DNA of 64,000 bases from Candidatus Alistipes avicola (lineage in GTDB: Bacteria; Bacteroidota; Bacteroidia; Bacteroidales; Rikenellaceae): assembly GCA_019118565.1 (NCBI GenBank), contig DWYR01000013.1, positions 62,001 to 126,000 on the forward strand, given 5' to 3'. Each line of letters starts with the position of its first letter. The stretch's first letter is position 1. A model generated the notes under the pieces. The model saw nothing but the letters and a program-made list of their open reading frames with translations. It was not told the DNA's origin and did no database searches. Positions 43,992 to 53,602 of the stretch are shown here, piece by piece. Position numbers and translations under genes: made by a program.

Positions 43992-44711
43992 ATGTCTGCA
44001 CAAACCGAAAATCCGATCCCCGCCAACCTCGAAGAGGGGTATGTAGCCGTCATCGACAAACCGCTCGAGTGGACCTCGACCGATGTTGTCCGTAAAATCA
44101 AATTCGCCCTGCGCCGTGCCGGCTACCCGAAAATCAAGGTGGGCCATGCCGGTACGCTCGACCCGTTGGCGACAGGCATCCTGCTCGTCTGCATCGGCAA
44201 GGCGACCAAACAGGTCGATTCGCTACAGGCAGAGGAGAAGGAGTATGTGGCCGACCTGATGCTCGGAGCCACCACCCCCAGTTTCGATCTGGAGCATCCG
44301 GTCGACAAGACCTATCCGACCGAACACATCACCCGCGAAGCGGTGCTCGAGGCGCTGCAATCGCTCACGGGCGAGCGGCTGCAACTTCCGCCGCTCTATT
44401 CGGCCAAGAAGATCGAGGGAGTCCGCGCCTATGAACTGGCCCGCGCCGGCGAAGAGGTAGAACTGCGCATGGCCCCAATCCACATCTACGAGATCGAACT
44501 GCTCGAATACGAAATGCCCCGCATCCGGATCCGCGTACGCTGCAGCAAGGGGACCTATATCCGTTCGCTGGCCGGCGAGATCGGCGAAGCACTGCACAGC
44601 GGTGCCCATCTGACCTCGTTGCGACGGACACGAAGCGGCGGTTTTTCGCTCGACAAGGCATACGATTTGCAGACGTTCCTTGAAAAAATAGGGAAAAGTG
44701 AAACAAAATAA
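43992..44711 (+). CDS. truB: tRNA pseudouridine(55) synthase
   Basis: A 239-residue enzyme that forms pseudouridine 55 in the T-loop of tRNAs. The catalytic Asp lies in 'GHAGTLDPLATGILLV', and 'YVADLMLGATT', 'LPPLYSAKKIEGVRAYELAR' and 'RCSKGTYIRSLAGEIG' are family blocks. It lacks the C-terminal PUA domain found in longer TruB proteins. Six bases after uppP; queA follows after 65. Confidence 0.96.
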   Translation: MSAQTENPIPANLEEGYVAVIDKPLEWTSTDVVRKIKFALRRAGYPKIKVGHAGTLDPLATGILLVCIGKATKQVDSLQAEEKEYVADLMLGATTPSFDLEHPVDKTYPTEHITREAVLEALQSLTGERLQLPPLYSAKKIEGVRAYELARAGEEVELRMAPIHIYEIELLEYEMPRIRIRVRCSKGTYIRSLAGEIGEALHSGAHLTSLRRTRSGGFSLDKAYDLQTFLEKIGKSETK

Positions 44712-44776
44712 TCTGTTTTGCGTATAAATAAATCGACGATTGTTTCACGAACTTACAAAAAGCACGCTATCACGTC

Positions 44777-45826
44777 ATGAAATTATCACAATACGGCTAC
44801 GACTTTTCGGCCGACATGCTGGCAAAATACCCGGCTACGAACCGGGATGACTCCCGCCTGATGGTGGTCAACCGCAAAAACGGTTCAATCGAACATCGCA
44901 TCTTCAAAGATATTATCGACTATTTCGACGAAAAGGACATTTTCGTCTTCAACGATACAAAAGTTTTCCCGGCCCGTCTATACGGCAACAAGGAGAAAAC
45001 CGGTGCCGAAATCGAAATTTTCCTGCTCCGGGAGCTCAACCGCGAATTACGTCTGTGGGACGTATTGGTCGATCCGGCCCGCAAGATCCGTATCGGCAAC
45101 AAACTCTATTTCGGAGACGACGACCTGCTCGTTGCCGAGGTGATCGACAACACCACCTCGCGCGGACGTACGCTGCGCTTCCTCTTCGACGGCTCCTACG
45201 AGGAGTTCAAGGAGACGCTCTTCAAACTGGGCGAAACCCCGCTGCCGAAGTGGGTGCGCGAAAAGGTCGAGAAGGAGGATGCCGAGCGCTACCAGACCAT
45301 CTTCGCCTCGAAAGAGGGAGCCGTAGCGGCACCGACAGCCGGCATGCACTTCTCGAAGCACCTGTTCAAGCGTATGGAAATCAAGGGGATCGACAAGGCT
45401 TTCATCACACTGCATGTCGGACTGGGCAACTTCCGGACGGTCGACGTAGAGGACCTCTCCAAACACAAGGTAGACTCCGAACAGTTCTTTGTCACCGAGA
45501 AGGCGGCCGAAGCGGTCAACCGAGCCAAACGCGAAGGACACAAGGTCGTTTCAGTCGGCACGACTGTCATGCGAACCCTCGAAACGGCCGTCTCGACCGG
45601 AGGCATGATCAAACCCATGGAGGGATGGACCAACAAATTCATCTTCTCGCCCTACGAATTCACCGTAGCCGATGCCATGATCTCGAATTTCCAGCTGCCC
45701 TACTCGACTCAACTGATGATGGTGGCCGCTTTCGGCGGTTACGACTTGATTATGAATGCCTACAAAGTCGCTAAAGAGGAGGGGTATCGTTTCGGAACTT
45801 ATGGGGATGCGATGCTGATTCTTTAG
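44777..45826 (+). CDS. queA: S-adenosylmethionine:tRNA ribosyltransferase-isomerase
   Basis: A 349-residue enzyme that builds epoxyqueuosine on tRNA with the ribosyl part of AdoMet. Landmarks are '[16 protein letters not shown]', '[14 protein letters not shown]', 'TPLPKWV', 'APTAGMHFS', '[11 protein letters not shown]' and '[14 protein letters not shown]'. Full length and start agree with the family. No other queuosine genes are nearby. It ends the operon from yfhO; the -7 box of the next gene starts ten bases after its stop. Confidence 0.97.
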   Translation: MKLSQYGYDFSADMLAKYPATNRDDSRLMVVNRKNGSIEHRIFKDIIDYFDEKDIFVFNDTKVFPARLYGNKEKTGAEIEIFLLRELNRELRLWDVLVDPARKIRIGNKLYFGDDDLLVAEVIDNTTSRGRTLRFLFDGSYEEFKETLFKLGETPLPKWVREKVEKEDAERYQTIFASKEGAVAAPTAGMHFSKHLFKRMEIKGIDKAFITLHVGLGNFRTVDVEDLSKHKVDSEQFFVTEKAAEAVNRAKREGHKVVSVGTTVMRTLETAVSTGGMIKPMEGWTNKFIFSPYEFTVADAMISNFQLPYSTQLMMVAAFGGYDLIMNAYKVAKEEGYRFGTYGDAMLIL

Positions 45827-45836
45827 AAAAAATCAC

Positions 45837-45844
45837 TATCTTTG
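45837..45844 (+). promoter_or_regulatory. -7 promoter box TATCTTTG for the GT5-like gene
   Basis: An exact TAnnTTTG match, 84 bases before the ATG at 45929. It lies just inside a longer open frame and supports the shorter start. Confidence 0.55.
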
Positions 45845-45928
45845 CAAGGAAGTAGCTGTGCGCTGCGCTCAAAAAGGTCTTTTTTGTCCGCAGCCTCTTT
45901 GCAAAATAAGCGTAAAAAACGGAAGAAC

Positions 45929-46738
45929 ATGGCATCGAACAGGATTCTCTACGTTTGTCAAGAGGTAACGCCTTATGTCCCTGAAACAGAAGGAGCTCTT
46001 TTGTGCCGGAAACTCTCGCAGGCCATGCAGGAACGCGGCAATGAAATCCGAACGTTCATGCCACGTTACGGTTGCATCAACGAACGGCGTCATCAGCTCC
46101 ACGAGGTGATCCGCCTGTCGGGCATGAATCTCATCATCGATGACAACGACCATCAGTTGATCATCAAGGTCGCATCGATCCCTTCGGCCCGCATCCAGAT
46201 CTATTTCATCGATAACGACGACTATTTCGCCCGCAAAGCGATCCTGCACGACGAAGCGCAAAATTTCTTCGCCGACAACGACGAACGGGCAATCTTCTTT
46301 GCCCGAGGCGTGCTCGAAACCGTTAAAAAGCTCCGCTGGGCCCCTACTATCGTCCATTGTCACGGCTGGTTTTCGAGCATCGTTCCCATCTATCTGAAAA
46401 AAGTCTTCGCTGACGATCCGATCTTCAAAGAGGTAAAAATCGTTCTGTCTCTCTACGGAGACGAGTTCGAACAGCCGCTGAATAGCGGCATAAAAGAAAA
46501 AATCGCCCACGAAGGAGTCGAAGACGAAAATCTCTCGATTCTCGATGCTCCTTCATACGAAAATCTCTATCGCTACGTTATGCAGTATGCGGACGGGATT
46601 ATCCTCGCTTCCGATAAAATAGCTCCGCGTATCTGCGAAATGGCTCGTCAAAGCGGAAAGCCCGTGATGGAATACCATTCTCCGGAAACACCGGATCTCT
46701 TCGATCATTACATCCGATTCTATGATGCAATCCAATAA
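45929..46738 (+). CDS. glycogen/starch synthase N-terminal domain protein (GT5 half)
   Basis: A 269-residue protein that matches only the N-terminal Rossmann domain of glycogen/starch synthase: 'LYVCQEVTPYVPETEGALLC' at the start, 'NEIRTFMPRYGCINERRHQL', 'FFARGVLETVKKLRWAPTIV' and 'HCHGWFSSIVPIYLKK'. The C-terminal GT-B domain with the donor site is absent, and the usual KxGG near the N-terminus is not found. So it may be inactive as a synthase and act as a regulator. A stand-alone GT5 half next to DUF4270 is, from memory, also seen in other Bacteroidota. Its 3' end overlaps the DUF4270 gene by 17 bases. Confidence 0.82.
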   Translation: MASNRILYVCQEVTPYVPETEGALLCRKLSQAMQERGNEIRTFMPRYGCINERRHQLHEVIRLSGMNLIIDDNDHQLIIKVASIPSARIQIYFIDNDDYFARKAILHDEAQNFFADNDERAIFFARGVLETVKKLRWAPTIVHCHGWFSSIVPIYLKKVFADDPIFKEVKIVLSLYGDEFEQPLNSGIKEKIAHEGVEDENLSILDAPSYENLYRYVMQYADGIILASDKIAPRICEMARQSGKPVMEYHSPETPDLFDHYIRFYDAIQ

Positions 46739-48314
46739 AATACACCGCACGATTCGTCTGGCCGTCATTCTCGGTATCGCCGGAGTAATGACTTTCTCCA
46801 GATGTACCAAGGTAGACGATCTGTTAGGAAGCGGTCTTGAGCCGAGCGATCAGCAAATGAAAATTTCGACCAAGATCTTCACCCTCTCGGATCAACCCGA
46901 TCGTCCCTTCTTCGAGACCCGTCTATACCATACCGACTCCATCAAATCCTCGAATCTGGGGACAGGCTACTTCGGTGTCATGAACGACGAAACATTCGGA
47001 AGCCGAAAGGTCGGCCTGTTGTCCCAATACATAGCAGCAGCTCTCTCCAATACGGAAGGGTTCGGCTATCGTCCTATCTTCGACTCGATTCAGCTCAAGA
47101 TTCTGGTTTCGGAATATGGGGGCGATACGCTGCAACCGATCAAATACAACATTTACGAAATCGTTTCTAACGACTACCTGAACCCCTCTCTCCCGGCACC
47201 GGCCGGAGCGGGAGACGTTGCCGATACGTTGTTCTATTCTTGCTTCGATCCTATGCCGTACGTAAATCCCGAGCCGGTCTTCACATTCACGTTCCCGAAC
47301 GGGCACGACACGGGGCCCCATACGGAATATATTACCCTGCAACCGACCGAGCAAGGAATGAATCTTATCAAACGTCTCATGCTGCTCGAAGGAGAATACA
47401 AAGACGATATGACCATCTACGAGCAACTCGACTTGTGGACCAACTACTTCAAGGGAATTTATATCGCTCCGGCCGAAGAGATAACCGGCAGAGGAAACAT
47501 GTTCGCCACCTCGCTCTCAGGATCGGGACTCTACCTGTATGCCCGCAACCGCAACCGAACCGATCCGACGCTTATCCAGGATACTGTTACGGCAAGCTAT
47601 GCCTTCTATATAAGCTCGAGCTCCTATCCCACGGCATCGATCAATACAATCCGGCATGATTATACCGGATCTCAAATTACAATCGCAGATGCGGATGAAA
47701 AGACACAGAATCGACCGTTGAATCCGAATGTCTATGTCGAGGGAATGGATGGTGTAATCACGGAACTGACTTTCACGGATGCGCTCTTCGAACAGATGCG
47801 CAAGCTCTATGACGGAGTAACGGACGAATCGGGGAAACCCTACACCTCAATCGCCATCAACCGTGCACAGCTGATGATCTTCCTCGACCACAGCAATTAC
47901 GACTGGGATAAAATCGACGTGGGTGCAATCACTCCTTTGCTGGACAGTTCCTTCGCACGTTTAGGCCTCTACACCGACTACAAGAAACTGATCGGCATCT
48001 CGGATTATTCCTACGCTTACGAAAGACTCTACTCAAGTAGTGGATTCAAGTTGCCTTACGGAGGCTATTTGAACCGAAGTCTGGGATGCTACGTAATGGA
48101 TATAACCAGCTATCTGCAATCCATCTGGAACGGTTATCTCAAATCACAAGGAGAGGATGTCGTACAGAACGAGGAGTCGGAGTCTCGAACCATCTACATC
48201 GGCCCCGAAGCCTACGGACTCTATTCGATGCCCTATACCACAGCCCAGGGTATGGAGGACGGAGGAAACAACGCTCCGATCATGTTGAATCTGGTTTACA
48301 CCATGATAAAATAA
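46722..48314 (+). CDS. DUF4270 family outer-membrane-type lipoprotein
   Basis: A 530-residue protein of the DUF4270 family, widespread in Bacteroidota. The N-terminus is a hydrophobic helix ending at 'GVMTFSRCTKVDDL', with a cysteine near residue 28 that could be lipidated, although Arg at the -1 position is not ideal for a lipobox. The rest is beta-rich with Ser/Tyr/Asp-rich loops ('TGYFGVMNDETFGSRKVG'), as for exported proteins. Function unknown. It starts inside the GT5 gene (17-base overlap). Confidence 0.88.
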   Translation: MMQSNKIHRTIRLAVILGIAGVMTFSRCTKVDDLLGSGLEPSDQQMKISTKIFTLSDQPDRPFFETRLYHTDSIKSSNLGTGYFGVMNDETFGSRKVGLLSQYIAAALSNTEGFGYRPIFDSIQLKILVSEYGGDTLQPIKYNIYEIVSNDYLNPSLPAPAGAGDVADTLFYSCFDPMPYVNPEPVFTFTFPNGHDTGPHTEYITLQPTEQGMNLIKRLMLLEGEYKDDMTIYEQLDLWTNYFKGIYIAPAEEITGRGNMFATSLSGSGLYLYARNRNRTDPTLIQDTVTASYAFYISSSSYPTASINTIRHDYTGSQITIADADEKTQNRPLNPNVYVEGMDGVITELTFTDALFEQMRKLYDGVTDESGKPYTSIAINRAQLMIFLDHSNYDWDKIDVGAITPLLDSSFARLGLYTDYKKLIGISDYSYAYERLYSSSGFKLPYGGYLNRSLGCYVMDITSYLQSIWNGYLKSQGEDVVQNEESESRTIYIGPEAYGLYSMPYTTAQGMEDGGNNAPIMLNLVYTMIK

Positions 48315-48334
48315 AAAAACAGACAGCAAAACCC

Positions 48335-48362
48335 GATAACCTAAGCTCCGTCTTAGGTTATC
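48335..48362 (+). terminator. hairpin after the DUF4270 gene
   Basis: GATAACCTAAG pairs perfectly with CTTAGGTTATC over CTCCGT. Only a weak T tract follows (TTGTGTTAG), so termination may be partial; topA starts 30 bases later. Confidence 0.7.
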
Positions 48363-48391
48363 TTGTGTTAGAGAAAAGAGAATAACTGTAT

Positions 48392-50710
48392 ATGCAGGAG
48401 AATCTAATTATCGTCGAGTCCCCGGCCAAAGCCAAAACCATCGAGAAATTTCTCGGAAAAGACTTCATGGTCAAATCGAGTTTCGGTCACATCCGGGATC
48501 TCGCGAAAAAAGATCTCGGCGTAAATCTGGAGAAGAATTACGCTCCGATCTATGAAATTCCTTCGGATAAACGCAAGGTCGTTGACGAACTGGCCAAGCA
48601 AGCCAAAGACAAAACCGTCTGGCTCGCATCCGATGAAGACCGCGAGGGAGAGGCTATTGCCTGGCATCTGGCAGAGGTGCTTGGTCTGCCGATCGATACA
48701 ACCAAACGAATCGTTTTCCACGAAATCACCAAACCGGCCATCCTGGCGGCCATCGAATCGCCCCGCACCATCGACATGAACCTGGTCAATGCCCAGCAGG
48801 CCCGTCGCGTGCTGGACCGACTGGTGGGATTCGAACTTTCGCCCCTGCTCTGGAAAAAAGTACGCCCCCAACTCTCGGCCGGCCGTGTACAGAGCGTAGC
48901 CGTCCGACTTCTGGTCGAGCGTGAACGTGAGATCATCGCCTTCAAATCGGCTCCCTATTTCCGCGTCGTAGCACAGTTCTACCCCGCAACGGATCCCGAC
49001 AAGACTCTCTTCAAGGCCGAACTGTCGACCCGTTTCAATACGAAGGAGGAGGCCGAGGCGTTCCTGCGCTCTTCGATCGAAGCGCAGTTCAAGGTTGTCA
49101 AGGCCGAAGAGAAACCCGCCCAGCGTTTCCCTGCCCCGCCTTTTACCACATCGACCCTCCAACAGGAGGCCAGCCGCAAATACGGCATGTCCGTTTCGCA
49201 AACCATGTCGGTGGCACAACACCTCTACGAGCAGGGATTGATCACCTATATGCGTACCGACTCGGTCAACCTTTCGAAACAGGCAATCGGCCAGTGCAAA
49301 ACCGAGATCGAGAAACTCTTTGGCGAGAAATACTCCTCACCGAGAAACTATAAGACCAAAACCCGCGGAGCCCAGGAGGCACACGAGGCGATCCGTCCGT
49401 CGTATATCGACCGCCAGAGCATCGAGGGAACTCCGGCCGAGAAGAAACTCTATGACCTGATCTGGAAACGGACCGTCGCCTCGCAGATGGTTCCGGCCGA
49501 ACTGGACCGCACCTCGATCGTCATCGAAATCTCGAACTCACAGGCCCAATTCGTCGCGACGGGCGAAGTGATCCGCTTCGACGGATTCATGAAACTCTAT
49601 TCGGAATCGACGGATGACGAACCGGGTGACGAAAATACGAGTATCCTGCCCAAAATGGCCAAAGGTGATCGATTGACATCCGCCGCAATCACGGCCACGG
49701 AGCGTTTCACAACCCCACCACCACGCTATAACGAGGCCTCGCTGGTCAAACGGCTCGAAGAACTGGGTATCGGGCGTCCTTCGACCTATGCTCCGACGAT
49801 CACCACCATTATCAACCGCGGATACGTGGTCAAGGAGAGCAAAGAGGGACAAAAACGCGAATATGTGCAACTGACCCTTCATGGAGATAAAATTTCCGAA
49901 AAACGCCTCAGCGAGACCTACGGAAAAGAGAAAAACCGTCTACAGCCGACCGATATCGGCATGGTGGTGAACGACTACCTCGAGTCGCAGTTCGAGTCGA
50001 TCATGGATTACAACTTCACGGCCAACGTCGAAAAAGAGTTCGACCGCATTGCCGAAGGCAAGATTACCTGGAACAAGATGATCGACGACTTCTATGAGCC
50101 GTTCCACAAACTGGTCGAGCAGGCTACGACAACACAAACCACCAAAAACAACCAGATCCGTATTCTGGGAACGGACCCGGAAACAGGTCATACGGTCAAA
50201 GCCCGCATCGGACGTTACGGTCCGATGGTCGAGATCGAAGGTGCCAACGGAGAGAAAAGCCGTTTCGCCTCTCTGAAAAAGGGACAGTTGATCGAATCGA
50301 TCACCCTGGAAGAGGCCTTGGCACTCTTTGCCCTGCCCCGCAACCTCGGAAAACTCGACGGAGAGGATCTGGTGGTTGGCATCGGCAAGTTCGGTCCCTA
50401 TGTACGTCACGGCAAATCGTTCGCTTCGCTTGCGAAGACGGATGACCCCTATACGATCGGGTACGATCGTGCCGTCGAGTTGGTTCTCGAGCAGCAGGCC
50501 CGGGCTACGGCGGCACACACGCCGATCAAAACCTTCGAGCAGGAGCCTGATCTTCAGGTAAAAAATGGCCGTTACGGCCCCTACATCGCCTACAAGGGGA
50601 AGAACTACCGCATCCCGAAAGACAGTGCTCCGGAAACCTTGACTCTCGACGAGTGCATGAAAATCATTCAAACAACCAAAAAAAATAAACCAAACACCAA
50701 ATCACGATGA
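48392..50710 (+). CDS. topA: type I DNA topoisomerase
   Basis: A 772-residue topoisomerase IA that relaxes negative supercoils. The Toprim domain begins 'LIIVESPAKAKTIEKFLG' and holds 'LASDEDREGEAIAWHLAE'. The active-site Tyr is in 'TYMRTDSVNLS'. C-terminal topo repeats are recognisable by GR/KFGPYV/I units ('IGRYGPMVEIE', 'IGKFGPYVRHG', 'NGRYGPYIAYKG'). No tetracysteine zinc fingers, as in several phyla. The stop overlaps the next ATG (ATGA). Confidence 0.97.
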   Translation: MQENLIIVESPAKAKTIEKFLGKDFMVKSSFGHIRDLAKKDLGVNLEKNYAPIYEIPSDKRKVVDELAKQAKDKTVWLASDEDREGEAIAWHLAEVLGLPIDTTKRIVFHEITKPAILAAIESPRTIDMNLVNAQQARRVLDRLVGFELSPLLWKKVRPQLSAGRVQSVAVRLLVEREREIIAFKSAPYFRVVAQFYPATDPDKTLFKAELSTRFNTKEEAEAFLRSSIEAQFKVVKAEEKPAQRFPAPPFTTSTLQQEASRKYGMSVSQTMSVAQHLYEQGLITYMRTDSVNLSKQAIGQCKTEIEKLFGEKYSSPRNYKTKTRGAQEAHEAIRPSYIDRQSIEGTPAEKKLYDLIWKRTVASQMVPAELDRTSIVIEISNSQAQFVATGEVIRFDGFMKLYSESTDDEPGDENTSILPKMAKGDRLTSAAITATERFTTPPPRYNEASLVKRLEELGIGRPSTYAPTITTIINRGYVVKESKEGQKREYVQLTLHGDKISEKRLSETYGKEKNRLQPTDIGMVVNDYLESQFESIMDYNFTANVEKEFDRIAEGKITWNKMIDDFYEPFHKLVEQATTTQTTKNNQIRILGTDPETGHTVKARIGRYGPMVEIEGANGEKSRFASLKKGQLIESITLEEALALFALPRNLGKLDGEDLVVGIGKFGPYVRHGKSFASLAKTDDPYTIGYDRAVELVLEQQARATAAHTPIKTFEQEPDLQVKNGRYGPYIAYKGKNYRIPKDSAPETLTLDECMKIIQTTKKNKPNTKSR

Positions 50711-51897
50711 AAAAACTGTTGTTACTCGCAGGACTCGCGCTTTTGATGGCAGGTAGCGTTGAGGCGAAAAAACCCGAAAAACAGGAAGGGTACCAATTCA
50801 CCGACACCAAAACGATTCCGACCACCTCGGTCAAGGATCAGTACAGCAGCGGCACCTGCTGGAGCTACTCGGCCCTCTCGTTCATCGAGAACGAAGTGCT
50901 GCGCGCCGGAGGCCCGGAACTGGATCTCTCGGAAATGTGGATCGTTCGTAACATGTATTTCGACAAGGGCGTTAAATACGTCCGTATGCACGGACATCTG
51001 AACTTCGGTGAGGGCGGAGCTCCGCATGATGTAACCGAAGCGATCAAAAAATTCGGCATCGTTCCCGAAGAGGTATATCCCGGTCTGAACTACGGTACAG
51101 AGAAACCGGTATTCGGAGAGCTGAGCGCCGTTCTGAAAGCCTATCTGGATGCCGTTATCGAAGCCCGCAACGGCAAGCTGACGACAGCATGGCAGGATGG
51201 ATTCAACGCCCTGCTGGACACCTACTTCGGGCCCCGTCCGGAGACATTCATGTACGAAGGCAAAGAGTATACCCCGGAATCGTTCGCCGCATCGCTGCCG
51301 ATCGACATGGAGGACTATGTACATATCTCTTCATTCACGCACCATCCTTTCTATGAGAAGTTTATCATCGAGGTTCCCGACAACTGGATGTGGGGACAGG
51401 TCTACAACGTACCTCTCGAGGATCTGATGGCCATCGTCGACAACGCCATGGAGAACGGCTATTCGATCGAGTGGGCTACCGACGTAAGCGAAAAGGGATT
51501 CAGCCGCTCGAAAGCGATTGCCATCGTTCCCGAGACCGAATTGGAGAGCATGACCGGTACCGAAGCCGAGAAGTGGGGCAAACTGACCGCAGCCGAGCGT
51601 GAGGCGGCTCTGTATGAGTTCAACGGGCCGATCAAGGAGAAAACCATTACCCAGGAGATGCGTCAGGAGGCTTTCGACAACTACGAAACGACCGATGACC
51701 ACGGCATGGTAATCGTCGGAACGGCAGTCGATCAGGCCGGCAACCCGTTCTTCAAGGTTAAAAACTCATGGAACGTTCGTCCCCCGTATGACGGTTTCTA
51801 CTACTTCTCACGCCCGTTCTTCGAGTACAAAACTCTCTCGATTACAATCAACAAGAACGCGATTCCGGAGGAGATCCGCACCAAACTGGGACTGTAG
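50707..51897 (+). CDS. secreted C1-family aminopeptidase (bleomycin hydrolase type)
   Basis: A 396-residue papain-fold peptidase of the PepC/bleomycin hydrolase group. A signal peptide 'LLLLAGLALLMAGSVEA' (1-20) directs export. The catalytic residues are Q45 and C51 ('DQYSSGTCWSYSA'), H332 ('DDHGMVIVG') and N353 ('VKNSWN'). Bleomycin hydrolases are normally cytosolic hexamers; in Bacteroidota exported versions are common. Its ATG overlaps the topA stop, so it is translationally coupled. A perfect 19-bp terminator follows. Confidence 0.93.
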   Translation: MKKLLLLAGLALLMAGSVEAKKPEKQEGYQFTDTKTIPTTSVKDQYSSGTCWSYSALSFIENEVLRAGGPELDLSEMWIVRNMYFDKGVKYVRMHGHLNFGEGGAPHDVTEAIKKFGIVPEEVYPGLNYGTEKPVFGELSAVLKAYLDAVIEARNGKLTTAWQDGFNALLDTYFGPRPETFMYEGKEYTPESFAASLPIDMEDYVHISSFTHHPFYEKFIIEVPDNWMWGQVYNVPLEDLMAIVDNAMENGYSIEWATDVSEKGFSRSKAIAIVPETELESMTGTEAEKWGKLTAAEREAALYEFNGPIKEKTITQEMRQEAFDNYETTDDHGMVIVGTAVDQAGNPFFKVKNSWNVRPPYDGFYYFSRPFFEYKTLSITINKNAIPEEIRTKLGL

Positions 51898-51917
51898 TAC
51901 TTCGATTCTTAGGAGCA

Positions 51918-51958
51918 ACAACAAAGAAGGCTGTGATGTTCACAGCCTTCTTTGTTGT
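51918..51958 (+). terminator. terminator after the C1 peptidase
   Basis: A perfect 19-bp stem over TGT (arms 51918-51936 and 51940-51958, e.g. AAAGAAGGCTGTGA with its complement). It lies between convergent genes and may act both ways. Confidence 0.9.
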
Positions 51959-52062
51959 ATATGCGGAGAAAAGAAAAAAGCGACACGACAAAATCCACCT
52001 CTCTTTCGACTCTTACTCCGATCCGATCCCTACCAGGAATAGAACAAAGAAAAGGGACTGGA

Positions 52063-53448
52063 TCAGATGCTCTTCTCCGTATCGGGATGGTACTTCAACT
52101 TACGTACCTGGAAGAAAAGCAATACGGCAGCCAGCAACGCGGCAATCGTATCGGCAATTGGCATGGAGATCCACACGCCGAATGTACCCAAACGGGGAGG
52201 CAGCAAAATAAGCAGCGGCACGAGAAACAACATCTGACGTGTCAGCGAAAGGAAGATAGCCTTACGCGGTTTACCGATATACTGGAAGAAGTTGGAGGTA
52301 ACGATCTGGAATCCGACAATGGGGAATACCAACAAGACAAGGCGCATTCCTTCAGCCGCAACCTCGATCATCGTCTCTGCTGCCGCTCCATCCTTCGCAC
52401 TGACGAAAAGCATGGCGACTTCATGCGGCAAAAACTGACCGATCAAAAATCCGGTCGTCGTTACGCAAACCGCACAGATAATCGTCAATTTCAACGTTCT
52501 CAATACGCGAGAATATTGTTTTGCTCCGTAATTATATCCCACGATGGGTTGCATTCCCTGGTTCAATCCGGCCACGATCATCACAAAAAGAAGTGCGACT
52601 CGGTTCACGATGCCGTAAGCCCCAATCGACACGTCTCCGCCATGATCCCGCAACGCTTTATTTACGAATATTACGACGACCGAAGCACAAGCATTGAGCA
52701 AGAATGGTGCCATACCTATCGAGAGGATACGTCCGACGATTCGGGCTCGAAGTCGGAAAATACGTCGTTTGAAGTGTAAAAAACTTCCCGATGAGGAAAA
52801 GTGTGTCAAAGAGATCATCAAGGCAGCAAACTGGGCAATGACCGTTGCCGTTGCGGAGCCCCTGATACCCCATCCGAATTTAAAAATAAACAAAGGATTC
52901 AAAATCGTATTCAGGACGACTGCCGTCAGAATGACCATCATCGCCTTCTGCGGATAACCTGATGCACGAAGCACCTCGTTCAGCCCCAAATACATATGCG
53001 TAATGATCGTGCCGCTCAGAATAATCTGCATGAACTCCCTCGCATAGCCGATCGTATTCTCACTGGCCCCGAAAAAAAAGAGAATCGGATCCAAAAATAC
53101 CAAACTGAGAATCGTGAAAAGAGTTCCGATAATCAAATTCAAAAGTACGACATTGCCCAATACCTCCTCTGCCCGCCGCTTGTTGCCTTGCCCCAGTCGA
53201 ATAGAGATCAAAGCCGAAGCTCCGATACCGATCATCGAACCGAATGCCGATGCTACGTTCATCAACGGCAACGTCAATGCAAGGCTCGAGATGGCCAATG
53301 GATTGACTCCATGTCCGATAAAGATACTGTCGATAATGTTGTAGAGCGATGACGAAGTCATTGCAATGATCGACGGTATGGAGTAACGGACAAGCAGTGA
53401 CGAGATCCGATCGGTTCCCAGAGAAAGGGGTGTTGCTGCTGGTTTCAT
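52063..53448 (-). CDS. MATE family efflux transporter
   Basis: A 461-residue exporter with twelve predicted spans in two MatE halves. The N-terminal start 'PLSLGTDRISSLLVRYSIPS' and 'NIIDSIFIGHGVNPLAISSL' are typical of the DinF/NorM group. 'GLNQGMQPIVGYNYGAKQYS' marks the second half. The frame extends upstream to 53646, but a -7 box at 53454-53461 places the transcript at the ATG at 53448. The substrate is likely cationic drugs or metabolites. It lies downstream of the phosphopantetheinyl transferase. Confidence 0.93.
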   Translation of the reverse strand: MKPAATPLSLGTDRISSLLVRYSIPSIIAMTSSSLYNIIDSIFIGHGVNPLAISSLALTLPLMNVASAFGSMIGIGASALISIRLGQGNKRRAEEVLGNVVLLNLIIGTLFTILSLVFLDPILFFFGASENTIGYAREFMQIILSGTIITHMYLGLNEVLRASGYPQKAMMVILTAVVLNTILNPLFIFKFGWGIRGSATATVIAQFAALMISLTHFSSSGSFLHFKRRIFRLRARIVGRILSIGMAPFLLNACASVVVIFVNKALRDHGGDVSIGAYGIVNRVALLFVMIVAGLNQGMQPIVGYNYGAKQYSRVLRTLKLTIICAVCVTTTGFLIGQFLPHEVAMLFVSAKDGAAAETMIEVAAEGMRLVLLVFPIVGFQIVTSNFFQYIGKPRKAIFLSLTRQMLFLVPLLILLPPRLGTFGVWISMPIADTIAALLAAVLLFFQVRKLKYHPDTEKSI

Positions 53449-53453
53449 GAGTG

Positions 53454-53461
53454 CAAAAATA
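53454..53461 (-). promoter_or_regulatory. -7 promoter box almost on the MATE start codon
   Basis: The minus strand reads TATTTTTG, an exact TAnnTTTG match, then CACTC and the ATG. Only five bases separate box and start codon. The spacer is nearly the same as for uppS. Confidence 0.6.
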
Positions 53462-53602
53462 CGAATAACATCCTGAAATCGCACGACAAAGACAAGCGTT
53501 ATTCCAGGACAAGTCCGATTTAGAACAACAAAGGATCGATTCACGACGGAGATCTGCGTCCAAACAATCGACCTTACACGACAAAAGAGGGCAACCGCGC
53601 GC

